Below, one piece after another: positions 23,078-32,076 of a stretch of DNA of 64,000 nt; within the stretch, counting starts at the first letter, position 1, and each line of letters starts with the position of its first letter. The stretch covers positions 4,377,560-4,441,559 of the forward strand of contig NZ_KI421511.1 in NCBI RefSeq assembly GCF_000473265.1, given 5' to 3'. The translations under genes were made by a program, and so were the position numbers. Under the pieces are notes generated by a model. It saw only the letters and a program-made list of their open reading frames with translations. It made no database searches and had not been told where the DNA came from. Origin of the DNA: Amycolatopsis thermoflava N1165. Its GTDB lineage: Bacteria > Actinomycetota > Actinomycetes > Mycobacteriales > Pseudonocardiaceae.

Positions 23078-24274
23078 GTGGCCTATGACGTAACCGCAGT
23101 ACGCAAGCACTTCCCCGCGCTCGACGAGGGCACGGCGCACTTCGACGGCCCCGGCGGCTCGCAGGTGCCGGACGTGGTCGGCGAGGCCGTCGCCAGGACG
23201 CTGTGCGCCGCGATCGCCAACCGCGGCTCGGTCACCGCGGCCGAGCGTCGCGCCGACGCCATCGTCGCCGAGGCGCGCCGGGCCGCCGCCGATCTGCTCG
23301 GCGCCCAGCCCGGCGGCGTCGTGTTCGGGCGCAGCATGACCCAGCTGACCTACGACTTCTCCCGCGCGCTGGCGAAGACCTGGCAGCCCGGCGACGAGGT
23401 CGTGGTGACCCGCCTCGACCACGACGCGAACATCCGCCCGTGGGTGCAGGCGGCGGAGGCGCGCGGGGTCGCGGTGCGGTGGGCGGACTTCGACCCGGCG
23501 ACCGGTGAGCTGCCGGTCGGGGCCGTGACCGGGTTGCTGTCGGACCGCACCCGCCTGGTCGCGGTGACCGCGGCGTCCAACCTGCTCGGCACGCGCCCGG
23601 ACATCCCGGCGATCGCCGCGGCGGTGCACGAAACCCCAGCGCTGCTCTACGTGGACGGTGTGCACCTCACGCCGCACGCGCCGGTCGACGTCACGGCGCT
23701 GGGCGCGGACTTCTACGGCTGCTCGCCGTACAAGTTCCTCGGCCCGCACCTCGGTCTGGTCGCGGCCGCACCCGAGCTGCTGGAGACCCTGCACCCGGAC
23801 AAGCTGGCGCCGTCGACGAACGCCGTGCCGGAGCGGTTCGAGCTGGGCACGCTGCCGTACGAACTGCTCGCCGGCACCACCGCGGCGATCGACTTCCTCG
23901 CGGACCTGGTGCCCGGCGACGGCACCCGGCGGCAGCGGCTGCTGCGGTCGCTGACCGAGCTGGAGGAGCACGAGCAGGCCCTGCTCGACCGGCTCGACGC
24001 GGGCCTCGCGGACATCCCCGGCGTGACCCGGTACGGCTCCCCCACCCGGCGGCGCACGCCCACCGTCCTGTTCTCCGTCGAGGGCGTGCCGTCGCAGGTG
24101 GTCTACGAGCGGCTCGGCGCGCAGGGCGTGAACGCGCCCGCGGGCAGCTTCTACGCGCTGGAATGCTCCCGCCACCTGGGGCTGGGCGACACCGGAGCGG
24201 TCCGGGCCGGCATCGCGCCCTACACGACGGCCGCCGAGGTCGACCGGCTGCTCGACGGGGTCCGGAGCCTCTGA
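23078..24274 (+). CDS. Cysteine desulfurase-like protein (SufS-related, PLP enzyme)
   Basis: The 398-residue protein is a class V aminotransferase-fold PLP enzyme with VRKHFPALDEGTAHFDGPGGSQVPD at the start, TRLDHDANIRPW, LLYVDGVHLTPHAPVDV and the PLP lysine in GCSPYKFLGPHLG. This matches the cysteine-desulfurase-like subfamily that is separate from genuine SufS/IscS. GTG at 23078 fits the family's usual beginning; an ATG four codons upstream is the alternative. It follows the GlxA-like regulator. Whether it uses cysteine is not known for this subfamily. A perfect hairpin after the gene may end transcription. Confidence 0.78.
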   Translation: MAYDVTAVRKHFPALDEGTAHFDGPGGSQVPDVVGEAVARTLCAAIANRGSVTAAERRADAIVAEARRAAADLLGAQPGGVVFGRSMTQLTYDFSRALAKTWQPGDEVVVTRLDHDANIRPWVQAAEARGVAVRWADFDPATGELPVGAVTGLLSDRTRLVAVTAASNLLGTRPDIPAIAAAVHETPALLYVDGVHLTPHAPVDVTALGADFYGCSPYKFLGPHLGLVAAAPELLETLHPDKLAPSTNAVPERFELGTLPYELLAGTTAAIDFLADLVPGDGTRRQRLLRSLTELEEHEQALLDRLDAGLADIPGVTRYGSPTRRRTPTVLFSVEGVPSQVVYERLGAQGVNAPAGSFYALECSRHLGLGDTGAVRAGIAPYTTAAEVDRLLDGVRSL

Positions 24275-24278
24275 CCGG

Positions 24279-24318
24279 GCGAGGTGCACAGGCGCGGCGG
24301 CGAGCCTGTGCACCTCGC
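24279..24318. terminator. Perfect 15-bp stem-loop
   Basis: GCGAGGTGCACAGGC (24279-24293) and its exact complement (24304-24318) flank a ten-base loop, starting five bases after the stop of the cysteine-desulfurase-like gene. There is no T-run, which is usual for GC-rich actinobacterial terminators. It could alternatively be an operator for the NCS1 permease. Confidence 0.55.
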
Positions 24319-24387
24319 ACAGTGACCGGGGCGTTGGCGCTGTTTACGGTGCTGGGAACCGTTTCCTCTCCGGATAAGGAGGTCGGC

Positions 24388-25713
24388 ATGGCCTCGTCAG
24401 TCGGTGTCGACGACTACGCCCTCACCAGAGTCCCGGACAGCGCCCGCTACTCGTGGTGGTCCGTCGCGATCCAACGATTCGGCCAGGTGTCCGCGCTGTC
24501 GCAGTTCCTGCTCGGCGCGACCGTCGGTTTCGGGATGGGCTTCTGGCAGGCGTTCCTCGCGTTCACCCTGGGCTCGGTCATCCTCGAGCTCATCACGATC
24601 CTCGTCGGCGTGATCGGCATGCGGGAAGGCCTGTCGACCTCGATGATCGCCCGCTGGACCGGCTTCGGCCGCGGCGGGTCGGCGTTGATCGGGCTCGCGA
24701 TCGGGATCAGCCTCATCGGCTGGTTCGGCATCCAGTCCGCGGTGTCGGCGCAGGGCCTCGTCTCGCTCATCGGCGGCCTGCCGGAGTGGGCGTGGGCGCT
24801 GGTGTTCGGCCTGGTCGTGACCGCGATCGTGGTGCGCGGCTTCCACTCGATGGCGTGGACGGCGTACCTGACCGTGCCCGCGTTCCTGATCCTGGTCGGC
24901 TGGTCGATCATCTCCGAGCTGTCCAGCCACGACGTCGGCGCGCTGGTGTCGTCGGCGCCGCCAGGTCCGCAGCTCAGCCTGCTGGAGGGCACGACACTCG
25001 TCGCGGGCGGGTTCATCGTCGGCGCGGTGATCACGCCGGACATGACGCGGTTCAACCGCACCACCGGGGACGTGGTCAAGCAGACCCTGGTCGGCATCAC
25101 GCTCGGCGAGTACGTGATCGGCATGGCCGGGGTGCTCCTGGCGCACGCGGTGAAGTCGGCCGAGATCACGACCATCGTCACGTCGTCGGTCGGCTGGGTC
25201 GGCCTGCTGATCGTGATCGCCGGGACCATCAAGATCAACGACTGGAACCTGTACTCGTCCGGGCTCGGCGTCGTGAACTTCATCGGCACCGTGTCCGGCC
25301 GCAAGGCCCACCGCGGCCTGATCACCGCCGTGCTCGGCATCGTCGGCAGCGTCCTCGCGGCGGCCGGGATCCTCGGGGCGTTCAGCGACTTCCTCACCGT
25401 GCTCGGCGTCGCGTTCCCGCCGATCGCCGGGATCATGGTGGCCGAGTACTTCGTGGTCAAGAAGTGGCGCGGCGAGCTGGAAACCGCGCGCGCCAAGGGA
25501 ACCGTGCCCGAGGACGCCCCGGTGTGGGTGCCTGCCACCATCGTGGTCTGGGTCGTCTCCGCGCTGATCGGCAAGTTCGTCGAGTGGGGCCTGCCCAGCA
25601 TCAACTCACTCGTCGTGGCCTTCGTGCTCTACGTGGTGGCGGGCAAGCTCGGCCTGGTGCGCGGCATCGGCCGCAGCCGCACCGCCGACGCCGACCCCGT
25701 TCCCGCCGTCTAA
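24388..25713 (+). CDS. NCS1-family (cytosine/allantoin/hydantoin-type) permease
   Basis: The 441-residue membrane protein has about twelve hydrophobic helices and the CodB-like pattern: ALSQFLLGATVGFGMGFWQAF, ITPDMTRFNRTTGDVVKQT and INDWNLYSSGLGVVN, the helix that lines the substrate site in NCS1 carriers. NCS1 members move nucleobases, allantoin or hydantoins with H+ or Na+; Mhp1 carries hydantoins. The ATG at 24388 follows AAGGAGG at ideal spacing. It heads a run of hydantoinase-type and DUF917 genes, so uptake of a hydantoin-like ring compound is a reasonable inference. Confidence 0.82.
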   Translation: MASSVGVDDYALTRVPDSARYSWWSVAIQRFGQVSALSQFLLGATVGFGMGFWQAFLAFTLGSVILELITILVGVIGMREGLSTSMIARWTGFGRGGSALIGLAIGISLIGWFGIQSAVSAQGLVSLIGGLPEWAWALVFGLVVTAIVVRGFHSMAWTAYLTVPAFLILVGWSIISELSSHDVGALVSSAPPGPQLSLLEGTTLVAGGFIVGAVITPDMTRFNRTTGDVVKQTLVGITLGEYVIGMAGVLLAHAVKSAEITTIVTSSVGWVGLLIVIAGTIKINDWNLYSSGLGVVNFIGTVSGRKAHRGLITAVLGIVGSVLAAAGILGAFSDFLTVLGVAFPPIAGIMVAEYFVVKKWRGELETARAKGTVPEDAPVWVPATIVVWVVSALIGKFVEWGLPSINSLVVAFVLYVVAGKLGLVRGIGRSRTADADPVPAV

Positions 25714-25923
25714 GGAGGAAATCCCTGGTGATCGGCTTGCATGGCGGTGCGGGTAGCGGAACCTCAGACGCCCCCTCGCTGTGGGATCGCCTCCTCATGA
25801 ACGCCAGTTCACCACGTCGGCGCTGTCCTCGCGAGGGGACGCCTGAGAACCCGCCGCGGTGCGAGCTGACTGCCCCACCGCAAGCGGCTGGCGCCGCTTA
25901 GAACCACCGAAAGGAATCTCCCA
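25714..25923. repeat. Intergenic hairpin placed after an orphan ribosome-binding site
   Basis: TAAGGAGGAAATCCCTGGTG follows the permease stop and looks like a complete start region, yet the next real gene begins about 200 bp further on. Between them, CTCAGACGCCCCCTCGC (25763-25779) pairs with 25831-25847 over 15 of 17 bases, with a further palindrome GTCC-TCGCGA-GGGGAC at 25825-25840. The segment resembles a mobile intergenic palindrome that pushed the hydantoinase gene away from its original ribosome site. Confidence 0.45.
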
Positions 25924-27474
25924 GTGCGCATCGGCATCGACGTCGGCGGCACCAACACCGACGCGGTCCTGCTGGACGGGCGGCAGGTGCTCGCCTCGAT
26001 CAAGACCAGCACCACCGAGGACGTCACCTCCGGCATCGTCGCCGCGATCAACGGCCTGCAGCAGCAGCGCGCGTTCGACCCGGCCGCGGTGCAGGCGGTG
26101 ATGATCGGCACCACGCACTTCATCAACGCCCTCGTCGAGGCGCACCGGCTCGCGCCGACCGCCGCGGTGCGGCTCAGCCTGCCCGCCGGCGCGTCGCTGC
26201 CGCCGATGGTGGACTGGCCGCAGCGGCTGGTCGACGCGGTGTCCGGGCGCAGCTACCTGGTGCACGGCGGGCACGAGTTCGACGGCCGCCACATCGCCGA
26301 GCTCGACGAGTCCGAGCTGCGCAAGGCGGCCGAGGACATGGGCGCCCACGGGGTGCGCAGTGTCGCGATCACGTCGGTCTTCTCCCCCGTGAACGCCGAG
26401 TTCGAGGCCCGCGCGGCGGAGATCATCGCCGCCCAGCTGCCGGACGTGGCGATCTCGCTGTCCCACGAGATCGGCCGCATCGGGCTGCTGGAGCGGGAGA
26501 ACGCGACCGTCATCAACGCCGCGCTGCGGGAGCTGGCCGCGCACATCGTGGACGGCCTCGCGGCGTCGGTGTCCGGCGCGGGCATCACCGCGCCGCTGTA
26601 CCTGAGCCAGAACGACGGCACGCTGATGGACGTCGACTTCGCCCGCCGCTACCCGGTGGCGACGTTCGCGTCCGGCCCGACCAACTCGATGCGCGGCGCC
26701 GCCGTGCTGTCCGGTTTGGACACCTGCGCTGTGGTCGACGTCGGCGGCACGACCAGCGACGTCGGCGTGCTGCGGCAGGGCTTCCCGCGCGAGGCGACCA
26801 CGGACGTGAGCGTCGCCGGGATCCGCACCAACTTCCGCATGCCGGACGTGCTGTCCATCGGCATCGGTGGCGGCAGCCGGGTCCGCGGCGGCGCGGGTGA
26901 CGTCACGGTCGGGCCGGACTCGGTGGGCTACGAACTGACCTCGCAGGCCCTGGTCTTCGGCGGCGACACGCTCACCGCGACCGACATCGCGGTGGCCGCG
27001 GGCCGCGCCGAGATCGGCGACCCGAGCCTGGTCGCCCACCTCGACCGCGACCTGGTGCGGGCCGCGCTGGAGAAGATCGCGGCGGACGTCTCCGACGTCG
27101 TCGAGCGGATGCGCACCTCGGCCGAGCCGCTGCCGGTGGTCGCGGTCGGCGGTGGTTCGGTGCTGCTGCCGGACGAGCTGGCCGACGCGGGCAAGGTGCA
27201 CCGGCCGGAGAACTACGCGGTCGCCAACGCGATCGGCGCGGCCATCGCGCAGATCGGCGGCGAGGTCGACCGGGTGTACGCGATCGAGCCGGGCCGCCGC
27301 GAAGCCGTCGTGGAGGAGGCGAAGCAGGAGGCCGTGGACCGCGCGATCGCCGCCGGGGCGAGCCCGGCCTCGGTCGGGATCGTCGACTTCGACGAGGTGC
27401 CCATCCCCTACCTGCCCGGCAACGCCACCCGCATCCGCGTCAAGGCCGTCGGCGACCTGCAGCTGGGAGCGTGA
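25924..27474 (+). CDS. Hydantoinase/oxoprolinase family protein (HyuA-like, no HyuB partner)
   Basis: The 516-residue protein has the ATP-site motifs of the HyuA/oxoprolinase family: GIDVGGTNTDAVLLDG at residues 3-18 and VVDVGGTTSDVGVLRQG near residue 275, with GIGGGSRVRGG and VAVGGGSVLLPDEL later. These proteins activate hydantoin-type rings using ATP and normally pair with a HyuB subunit. No HyuB gene is present; two DUF917 genes follow instead with tight coupling. The GTG start follows AAAGGAA at suitable distance. It probably acts on a cyclic ureide, lactam or thiohydantoin taken up by the NCS1 permease. Confidence 0.82.
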   Translation: MRIGIDVGGTNTDAVLLDGRQVLASIKTSTTEDVTSGIVAAINGLQQQRAFDPAAVQAVMIGTTHFINALVEAHRLAPTAAVRLSLPAGASLPPMVDWPQRLVDAVSGRSYLVHGGHEFDGRHIAELDESELRKAAEDMGAHGVRSVAITSVFSPVNAEFEARAAEIIAAQLPDVAISLSHEIGRIGLLERENATVINAALRELAAHIVDGLAASVSGAGITAPLYLSQNDGTLMDVDFARRYPVATFASGPTNSMRGAAVLSGLDTCAVVDVGGTTSDVGVLRQGFPREATTDVSVAGIRTNFRMPDVLSIGIGGGSRVRGGAGDVTVGPDSVGYELTSQALVFGGDTLTATDIAVAAGRAEIGDPSLVAHLDRDLVRAALEKIAADVSDVVERMRTSAEPLPVVAVGGGSVLLPDELADAGKVHRPENYAVANAIGAAIAQIGGEVDRVYAIEPGRREAVVEEAKQEAVDRAIAAGASPASVGIVDFDEVPIPYLPGNATRIRVKAVGDLQLGA

Positions 27475-27476
27475 CG

Positions 27477-28547
27477 ATGCGCGAGATCACGATCGACCAC
27501 CTCGACGACATCGCCCGCGGCGCCGCGATCCTCGGCACCGGCGGCGGTGGCGACCCCTACATCGGGCGCCTGCTGGCGTCCTCCGCCGTCCGCGACCACG
27601 GCCCGGTCGGGCTGGTGCCGCTGGACGAGGTCGGCGACGACGCCGTGGTCCTGCCCGTCGCGATGATGGGCGCGCCCACGGTGATGGTCGAGAAGCTGCC
27701 CTCGGCCGAGCAGGTCGGGCTGGCCGCCCGCACCCTGGCCACCTACCTGGGCAAGGAGCTGACCCACATCGCGTGCGCCGAGGCCGGTGGGGTCAACTCG
27801 CTGATCCCGGTGGTCGCGGCGGCGCAGCTGGGCCTGCCGCTGGTGGACGCCGACGGCATGGGCCGGGCGTTCCCCGAGCTGCAGATGGTGTTGCCCACGC
27901 TGTACGGCATCCGCGCGACGCCGATGTCCATCGCCGACGAGAAGGGCAATCGGGGCGTGCTGGACACCGTGGACAACCACTGGGCGGAGCGGCTGGCGCG
28001 GTCGGCGACGATCGACATGGGCTGCTCGGCGATGATCAGCAACTACGCGATGTCCGGCACGCAGGCCCGCGAATCGCTGGTGCCGGGCACCCTCAGCCTG
28101 TGTGCCGAGCTGGGCTCCGCGGTGCGGCAGGCACGGGCCGAGCACGCCGATCCCGTCGCCCGCGTGGTCGAGCGGCTGGGCGGCCGGAAGCTGTTCACCG
28201 GCAAGGTCGTCGACGTCGCCCGGCGCACCGTCACCGGCTTCGCCCGCGGTGAAGCGAAGCTGTCCGGAATGGATGGTGACGCGGGCAGCGAGATGGTGCT
28301 GAAGTTCCAGAACGAGCACCTGGTCGCCGAGCGGGACGGGGTCCCGCAGGCGTCCGTGCCGGACCTGATCTGCTGCCTCGACCGCGAATCGGGTGAAGCG
28401 GTGACCACCGAGGGCCTGCGGTACGGCCAGCGCGTCACGGTGATCGCCGCGCCCGCGGACCCGCGGTGGCACACGCCGGAGGGCATCGAGCTGGCCGGGC
28501 CGCGTTACTTCGGCTACGACATCGACCCGGTCGGGGTGCCCGCGTGA
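27477..28547 (+). CDS. DUF917 protein A
   Basis: The 356-residue protein opens with the DUF917 hallmark ILGTGGGGDPYIGRLL and carries ADGMGRAFPELQM (about residue 122), NYAMSGTQARESLVPGTLS and CLDRESGEAVTTEGLRYGQRVTVI. DUF917 (Pfam PF06032) is, as I recall, linked to S-methyl-thiohydantoin desulfuration, which would suit the hydantoinase context. The ATG at 27477 is preferred over GTG 27471 because GGGAG is then well spaced. It is coupled to the hydantoinase upstream and to a second DUF917 gene downstream. Confidence 0.8.
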   Translation: MREITIDHLDDIARGAAILGTGGGGDPYIGRLLASSAVRDHGPVGLVPLDEVGDDAVVLPVAMMGAPTVMVEKLPSAEQVGLAARTLATYLGKELTHIACAEAGGVNSLIPVVAAAQLGLPLVDADGMGRAFPELQMVLPTLYGIRATPMSIADEKGNRGVLDTVDNHWAERLARSATIDMGCSAMISNYAMSGTQARESLVPGTLSLCAELGSAVRQARAEHADPVARVVERLGGRKLFTGKVVDVARRTVTGFARGEAKLSGMDGDAGSEMVLKFQNEHLVAERDGVPQASVPDLICCLDRESGEAVTTEGLRYGQRVTVIAAPADPRWHTPEGIELAGPRYFGYDIDPVGVPA

Positions 28548-29638
28548 GCTGGACACTGACCGAGGAGCACCTGGAAGACCTCGCGCGGGGCGCGGCCGTG
28601 CTCGGCACCGGGGGCGGCGGCGACCCGTACGTGGGCAGGCTGCTGGTGCGGCAGGCCATCCGCGAACACGGGCCGATCACGGTCCTCGACCCGTCCGAGG
28701 TCGGCGACCACGACCTGGTCGTGCCGACCGCGCAGATGGGCGCGCCGACCGTCGTGCACGAGAAGCTGCCCAGCGGCGCGGAACCCGTCCTGGCGCTGCG
28801 CACGCTGGAGAAGCACCTGGGCAAGCGGGCGAGCGCGACGATGCCGATCGAGTGCGGCGGCATCAACTCGATGATCCCGCTGGTCGTCGGCGCGCGGCTG
28901 GGCCTGCCCGTGGTCGACGCGGACGGGATGGGCCGCGCGTTCCCCGAGCTGCAGATGGAGACCTTCGGCGTCTACGGCGTGCCCGGTTCGCCGATGGCGA
29001 TCGGCGGCGAGCGCGGCGAGACGACGGTGATCGACACCGGCTCGGACAACCGGCGGATGGAGTGGCTGGCGCGCGGCGTCACGATCCGGCTCGGCGGGGT
29101 CGCGCACATCGCCGAGTATGCGATGAGCGGCGCGGAGGTCAAGCGCACCGCGGTGCCGCGCACGTTGTCGCTGGCGCTGACCGTGGGCCGCACGATCCGC
29201 GAAGCGCGGGAGAACAACCTGGACCCGATCGCGGCACTGTCCGAGGCGTTGCGCGACACGCTGTACCGGAACCTGCGGGTGCTGTTCCGCGGCAAGGTGT
29301 CCGATGTGGAGCGCCGCACCGAGGCGGGGTTCGCGCGCGGGCGGGCGCAGGCGGTGTCGTTCGACGGCGAGCACAAGCTGGAGCTGCTGTTCCAGAACGA
29401 GAACCTGCTGGCACTGGTCGACGGCGAGGTGCGGTGCCTGGTGCCGGACCTGATCTGCGTGCTGGAGTCCGAGTCGGCCGAGCCGATCACGACCGAGACG
29501 CTGCGCTACGGCCAGCGGGTCGTGGTGATCGGCATCTCGACGCCGGACCTGATGCGCACACCGGAGGCACTGGCCACGTTCGGGCCGTCCGCGTTCGGGT
29601 TGTCCTACGAGTTCACGCCGGTGGAGGAGTTGGTATGA
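28544..29638 (+). CDS. DUF917 protein B
   Basis: This 364-residue paralogue of DUF917 protein A keeps the same order of motifs (VLGTGGGGDPYVGRLL, VDADGMGRAFPELQM, EYAMSGAEVKRTAVPRTLS, VLESESAEPITTETLRYGQRV). Its GTG overlaps the stop of protein A (GTGA). Adjacent non-identical paralogues suggest a heteromeric enzyme or two steps on related substrates. Nothing in the sequence tells which copy is catalytic; both retain the conserved Asp, Glu and Arg residues of the central motif. Confidence 0.8.
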   Translation: MSWTLTEEHLEDLARGAAVLGTGGGGDPYVGRLLVRQAIREHGPITVLDPSEVGDHDLVVPTAQMGAPTVVHEKLPSGAEPVLALRTLEKHLGKRASATMPIECGGINSMIPLVVGARLGLPVVDADGMGRAFPELQMETFGVYGVPGSPMAIGGERGETTVIDTGSDNRRMEWLARGVTIRLGGVAHIAEYAMSGAEVKRTAVPRTLSLALTVGRTIREARENNLDPIAALSEALRDTLYRNLRVLFRGKVSDVERRTEAGFARGRAQAVSFDGEHKLELLFQNENLLALVDGEVRCLVPDLICVLESESAEPITTETLRYGQRVVVIGISTPDLMRTPEALATFGPSAFGLSYEFTPVEELV

Positions 29639-30345
29639 GCCTGGCGGATCGGGTCGTGGTGATCATCGGCGGCGGTTCGGGCATCGGGTTCGAGGTGGCC
29701 CGCCGGGCGGCCGACGCGGGAGCGCAGGTGTTCCTGGGCGGCCGTACCGCGGCCACACTGGAGGCCGCGGCGGCGAAGATCGGCGCGCAGTGGCACGTCG
29801 TGGACAACACGGACTCCGACTCGCTGGCCGAGTTCTTCGGCGCCGTGCCGCGGGTGGACCACCTGTTCACCCCAGGCGCGTCGTACCGGACCGGGCCGAT
29901 GCGCGAGTTGTCCGACGAGGACGCGGCGAGCCCGTTCGTGACGAAGTTCTGGGGCCAGTACCACGCGGTCAAGCACGCGGCGCCGAAGCTGTCGCGCGAT
30001 GGTTCGGTGGTGCTGATGTCCGGGGCGGCGAGCGTCCGCCCGCCCGGGCCCGCGCCCGCGTACGTCGCGTGCAACGCCGCGATCGAGGGGCTCGGCCGCG
30101 GGCTGGCCGTGGAACTGGCACCGGTGCGGGTCAACGTCGTCGCGCCCGGCACGATCGACGGGAACCTGTGGTCGCAGCGGCCGGCGGACGTCCGCGAGGC
30201 GAGCTTCGCGCAGTACCGCTCGGACACGGTGCTGCACCGCGTCGGCACCGAGTCCGAAGTGGCCGACGCGGTGCTCTACCTGTTCGGCGCCACCTTCACG
30301 ACGGGCTCGACGCTCTACCCGGACGGCGGCTACGCGTTCCGGTAG
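29635..30345 (+). CDS. SDR-fold protein with Asn in place of the catalytic Lys
   Basis: The 236-residue protein has the SDR cofactor motif GGGSGIGFEVARRAADAG near residue 12 and the family ending with TTGSTLYPDGGYAF. In the active site, SGAAS and the Tyr of PAYVACNAAIEGL are present, but the position four after Tyr is Asn (AAC) where classical SDRs have Lys. Loss of that Lys usually weakens proton transfer, though an SDR subgroup carries Asn here. Its ATG overlaps the stop of DUF917 protein B, so it belongs to the same operon. It may oxidise or bind an intermediate with altered chemistry. Confidence 0.75.
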   Translation: MSLADRVVVIIGGGSGIGFEVARRAADAGAQVFLGGRTAATLEAAAAKIGAQWHVVDNTDSDSLAEFFGAVPRVDHLFTPGASYRTGPMRELSDEDAASPFVTKFWGQYHAVKHAAPKLSRDGSVVLMSGAASVRPPGPAPAYVACNAAIEGLGRGLAVELAPVRVNVVAPGTIDGNLWSQRPADVREASFAQYRSDTVLHRVGTESEVADAVLYLFGATFTTGSTLYPDGGYAFR

Positions 30346-30394
30346 GGCCGTTGGTCGGGTGTTTTTCAGCCGTCCGTGAGGTTGACTCTCCCGG

Positions 30395-31258
30395 ATGAGA
30401 GCAGCACTCGCATCGGCCGCCGCCGTCGCCGCGATCCTGGTGACGGCGGCCCCGGCCTCGGCCATCAACTCCTACAACGCGACCCCGGCGCCTGAGCGCA
30501 CCGAGGTCGGCGCGCTCGTCGCGACCTGGGACAACGACGCGAACCCAGCCACGCCGGACCGGGTGGACTGGGTGTGCTCGGGCACCATGGTCGACCGCGA
30601 CACCTTCCTCACCGCGGCGCACTGCACCAGCGACTGGCCCGCCGGCGTGCGGTTCTACGTGTCGCTCGACCAGGACGTGCAGTCCGGCCTCGACGCCGCC
30701 GCCCAGCAGCACCCGGGCGATCCCGCCGCGGTGGCACGGGCGGTCGCGGTGGAAGGCGTGGCGCACTCCGACCCGTCCTACCCGGGCAACTCGGCGGACG
30801 CGCACGACATCGCGGTCATCCAGCTGCCCGCGCAGCAGGTCGCCGCACGGTGGTCGTTCACCCCCGCGCAGTTGCCCACCGCCGGGCAGCTGGACCAGCT
30901 CGGTCCGCGCGGCCTGAACGGCACGCCGTTCGTGGTCGCCGGCTACGGGACGCAGGAGGCGGTCAACGGCCCCGGCGGGCAGACCCACCCGGGCGGCGGG
31001 GTCCGGATGAAGGCGCCGGTCACCTTCGACGCGCTCAACAAGACGTGGGTGCGCCTGGCGATGACCGCGCCACAGGGCAACGGCGGCGCCTGCTACGGCG
31101 ACTCGGGCGGGCCGAACTTCGCCACGATCGGCGGCACCCGGACGCTGGTGTCCACGACGATCACCGGTGACGCGCCCTGCTACGCCACCAACGTGACCTA
31201 CCGCCTGGACACCCCGTCCGCGCGCACGTTCCTGGCGCCGTTCACCGCGCTGCCGTAG
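30395..31258 (+). CDS. Secreted trypsin-like (S1) serine protease
   Basis: The 287-residue protein starts with a signal peptide (about 1-23, ending ASA). The catalytic triad is visible: His in [11 protein letters not shown], Asp in AHDIAVIQL and Ser in [11 protein letters not shown]. Four cysteines can form the usual disulphides around His and Ser. There is no recognisable pro-domain beyond a short spacer. It lies between the DUF917 operon and the convergent DUF1445 gene, overlapping the latter's 3' end by 17 bp. It has no evident link to the neighbouring pathway. Confidence 0.85.
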   Translation: MRAALASAAAVAAILVTAAPASAINSYNATPAPERTEVGALVATWDNDANPATPDRVDWVCSGTMVDRDTFLTAAHCTSDWPAGVRFYVSLDQDVQSGLDAAAQQHPGDPAAVARAVAVEGVAHSDPSYPGNSADAHDIAVIQLPAQQVAARWSFTPAQLPTAGQLDQLGPRGLNGTPFVVAGYGTQEAVNGPGGQTHPGGGVRMKAPVTFDALNKTWVRLAMTAPQGNGGACYGDSGGPNFATIGGTRTLVSTTITGDAPCYATNVTYRLDTPSARTFLAPFTALP

Positions 31259-32048
31259 GCACGCGGTACTCGCTGTCCCTGCGGTCGGTGATGAACATGT
31301 GCCCAGGCGAGTGGGTGATCGCGAACGGCGGCTTCGACGCCATCAGCGCCGCCTGCGGGGTGACCCCGCACGCCCAGAACACCGGCACGTCACCGGGTTC
31401 CGCCTCGACCGGGTCACCGAAGTCGGGGCGGGCCAGGTCGGCGATCCCGAGCCCGGCGGGGTCGCCGACGTGCACCGGCGCGCCGTGCACCGCGGGCATC
31501 GCGCCGCTGATCGCGATCGCCTCGTCGACCCGGCCCGCCGGGATCGGGCGCATCGACACGACCATCGGTCCGTGCAGCCGCCCGGCCGGCCGGCACTCGC
31601 GGTTCGTCACGTACATCGACACGTTGCGGCCCTGCTCCAGGTGCCGCAGCGGGATCCCGGCGGCGAGCAGCCCGGTCTCGAACGTGAAGCTGCAGCCGAT
31701 CGAAAACGCGACCAGGTTCTCCTGCCACAGCCCGCTGACGTCGTCGACCTCCTCGGCCAGCTCGCCGTGCCGCCACACGCGGTACCGCGGCAGGTCGCGG
31801 CTCAGGTCGGCGCCGGGGGCGAGCGTGGTCGCGGTGCTGCCCGGGTCGGTGACGTCGAGGACCGGACACGGCTGCGGGTTGCGCTGGCAGAACAGCAGCA
31901 CGTCGTAGGCCCAGTCGCGTGGCACCGCGATCAGGTTGGTCTGCGTGAAACCGGTCGCCCACCCCGACGTCGGCGCCACGGTTCCGGCGCGGAACGCCGC
32001 CCGCGCCTGTTCCGGGGTCATGGTGGCTGGATCGTCTACCCTGGTCAT
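31242..32048 (-). CDS. DUF1445 protein (putative hydro-lyase / D-glutamate cyclase family)
   Basis: The 268-residue protein carries the family signatures [74 protein letters not shown] and [13 protein letters not shown], cited here only as landmarks. Bacterial members are named putative hydro-lyases, and a mammalian homologue cyclises D-glutamate to 5-oxo-D-proline. A five-ring lactam chemistry would suit the hydantoinase/DUF917 neighbourhood. Its start at 32048 is only 28 bp from the divergent DUF917 gene; GGAGGT abuts the ATG, so an internal ATG at 32021 is an alternative start. Confidence 0.8.
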   Translation of the reverse strand: MTRVDDPATMTPEQARAAFRAGTVAPTSGWATGFTQTNLIAVPRDWAYDVLLFCQRNPQPCPVLDVTDPGSTATTLAPGADLSRDLPRYRVWRHGELAEEVDDVSGLWQENLVAFSIGCSFTFETGLLAAGIPLRHLEQGRNVSMYVTNRECRPAGRLHGPMVVSMRPIPAGRVDEAIAISGAMPAVHGAPVHVGDPAGLGIADLARPDFGDPVEAEPGDVPVFWACGVTPQAALMASKPPFAITHSPGHMFITDRRDSEYRVPTAAR

Positions 32049-32076
32049 ACCTCCAGCTCAGCACATGAAGGCAAGC

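Noticed and set aside
22034-24313. A 759-codon minus-strand frame opposite the GlxA-like and cysteine-desulfurase-like genes
   Set aside because: It is antisense to two coupled genes with clear family motifs, and its translation is low-complexity.
25728-25901. A 57-codon frame after the permease with a strong ribosome site
   Set aside because: The peptide is uninformative and coincides with a hairpin. An inserted repeat after an old ribosome site explains it better.
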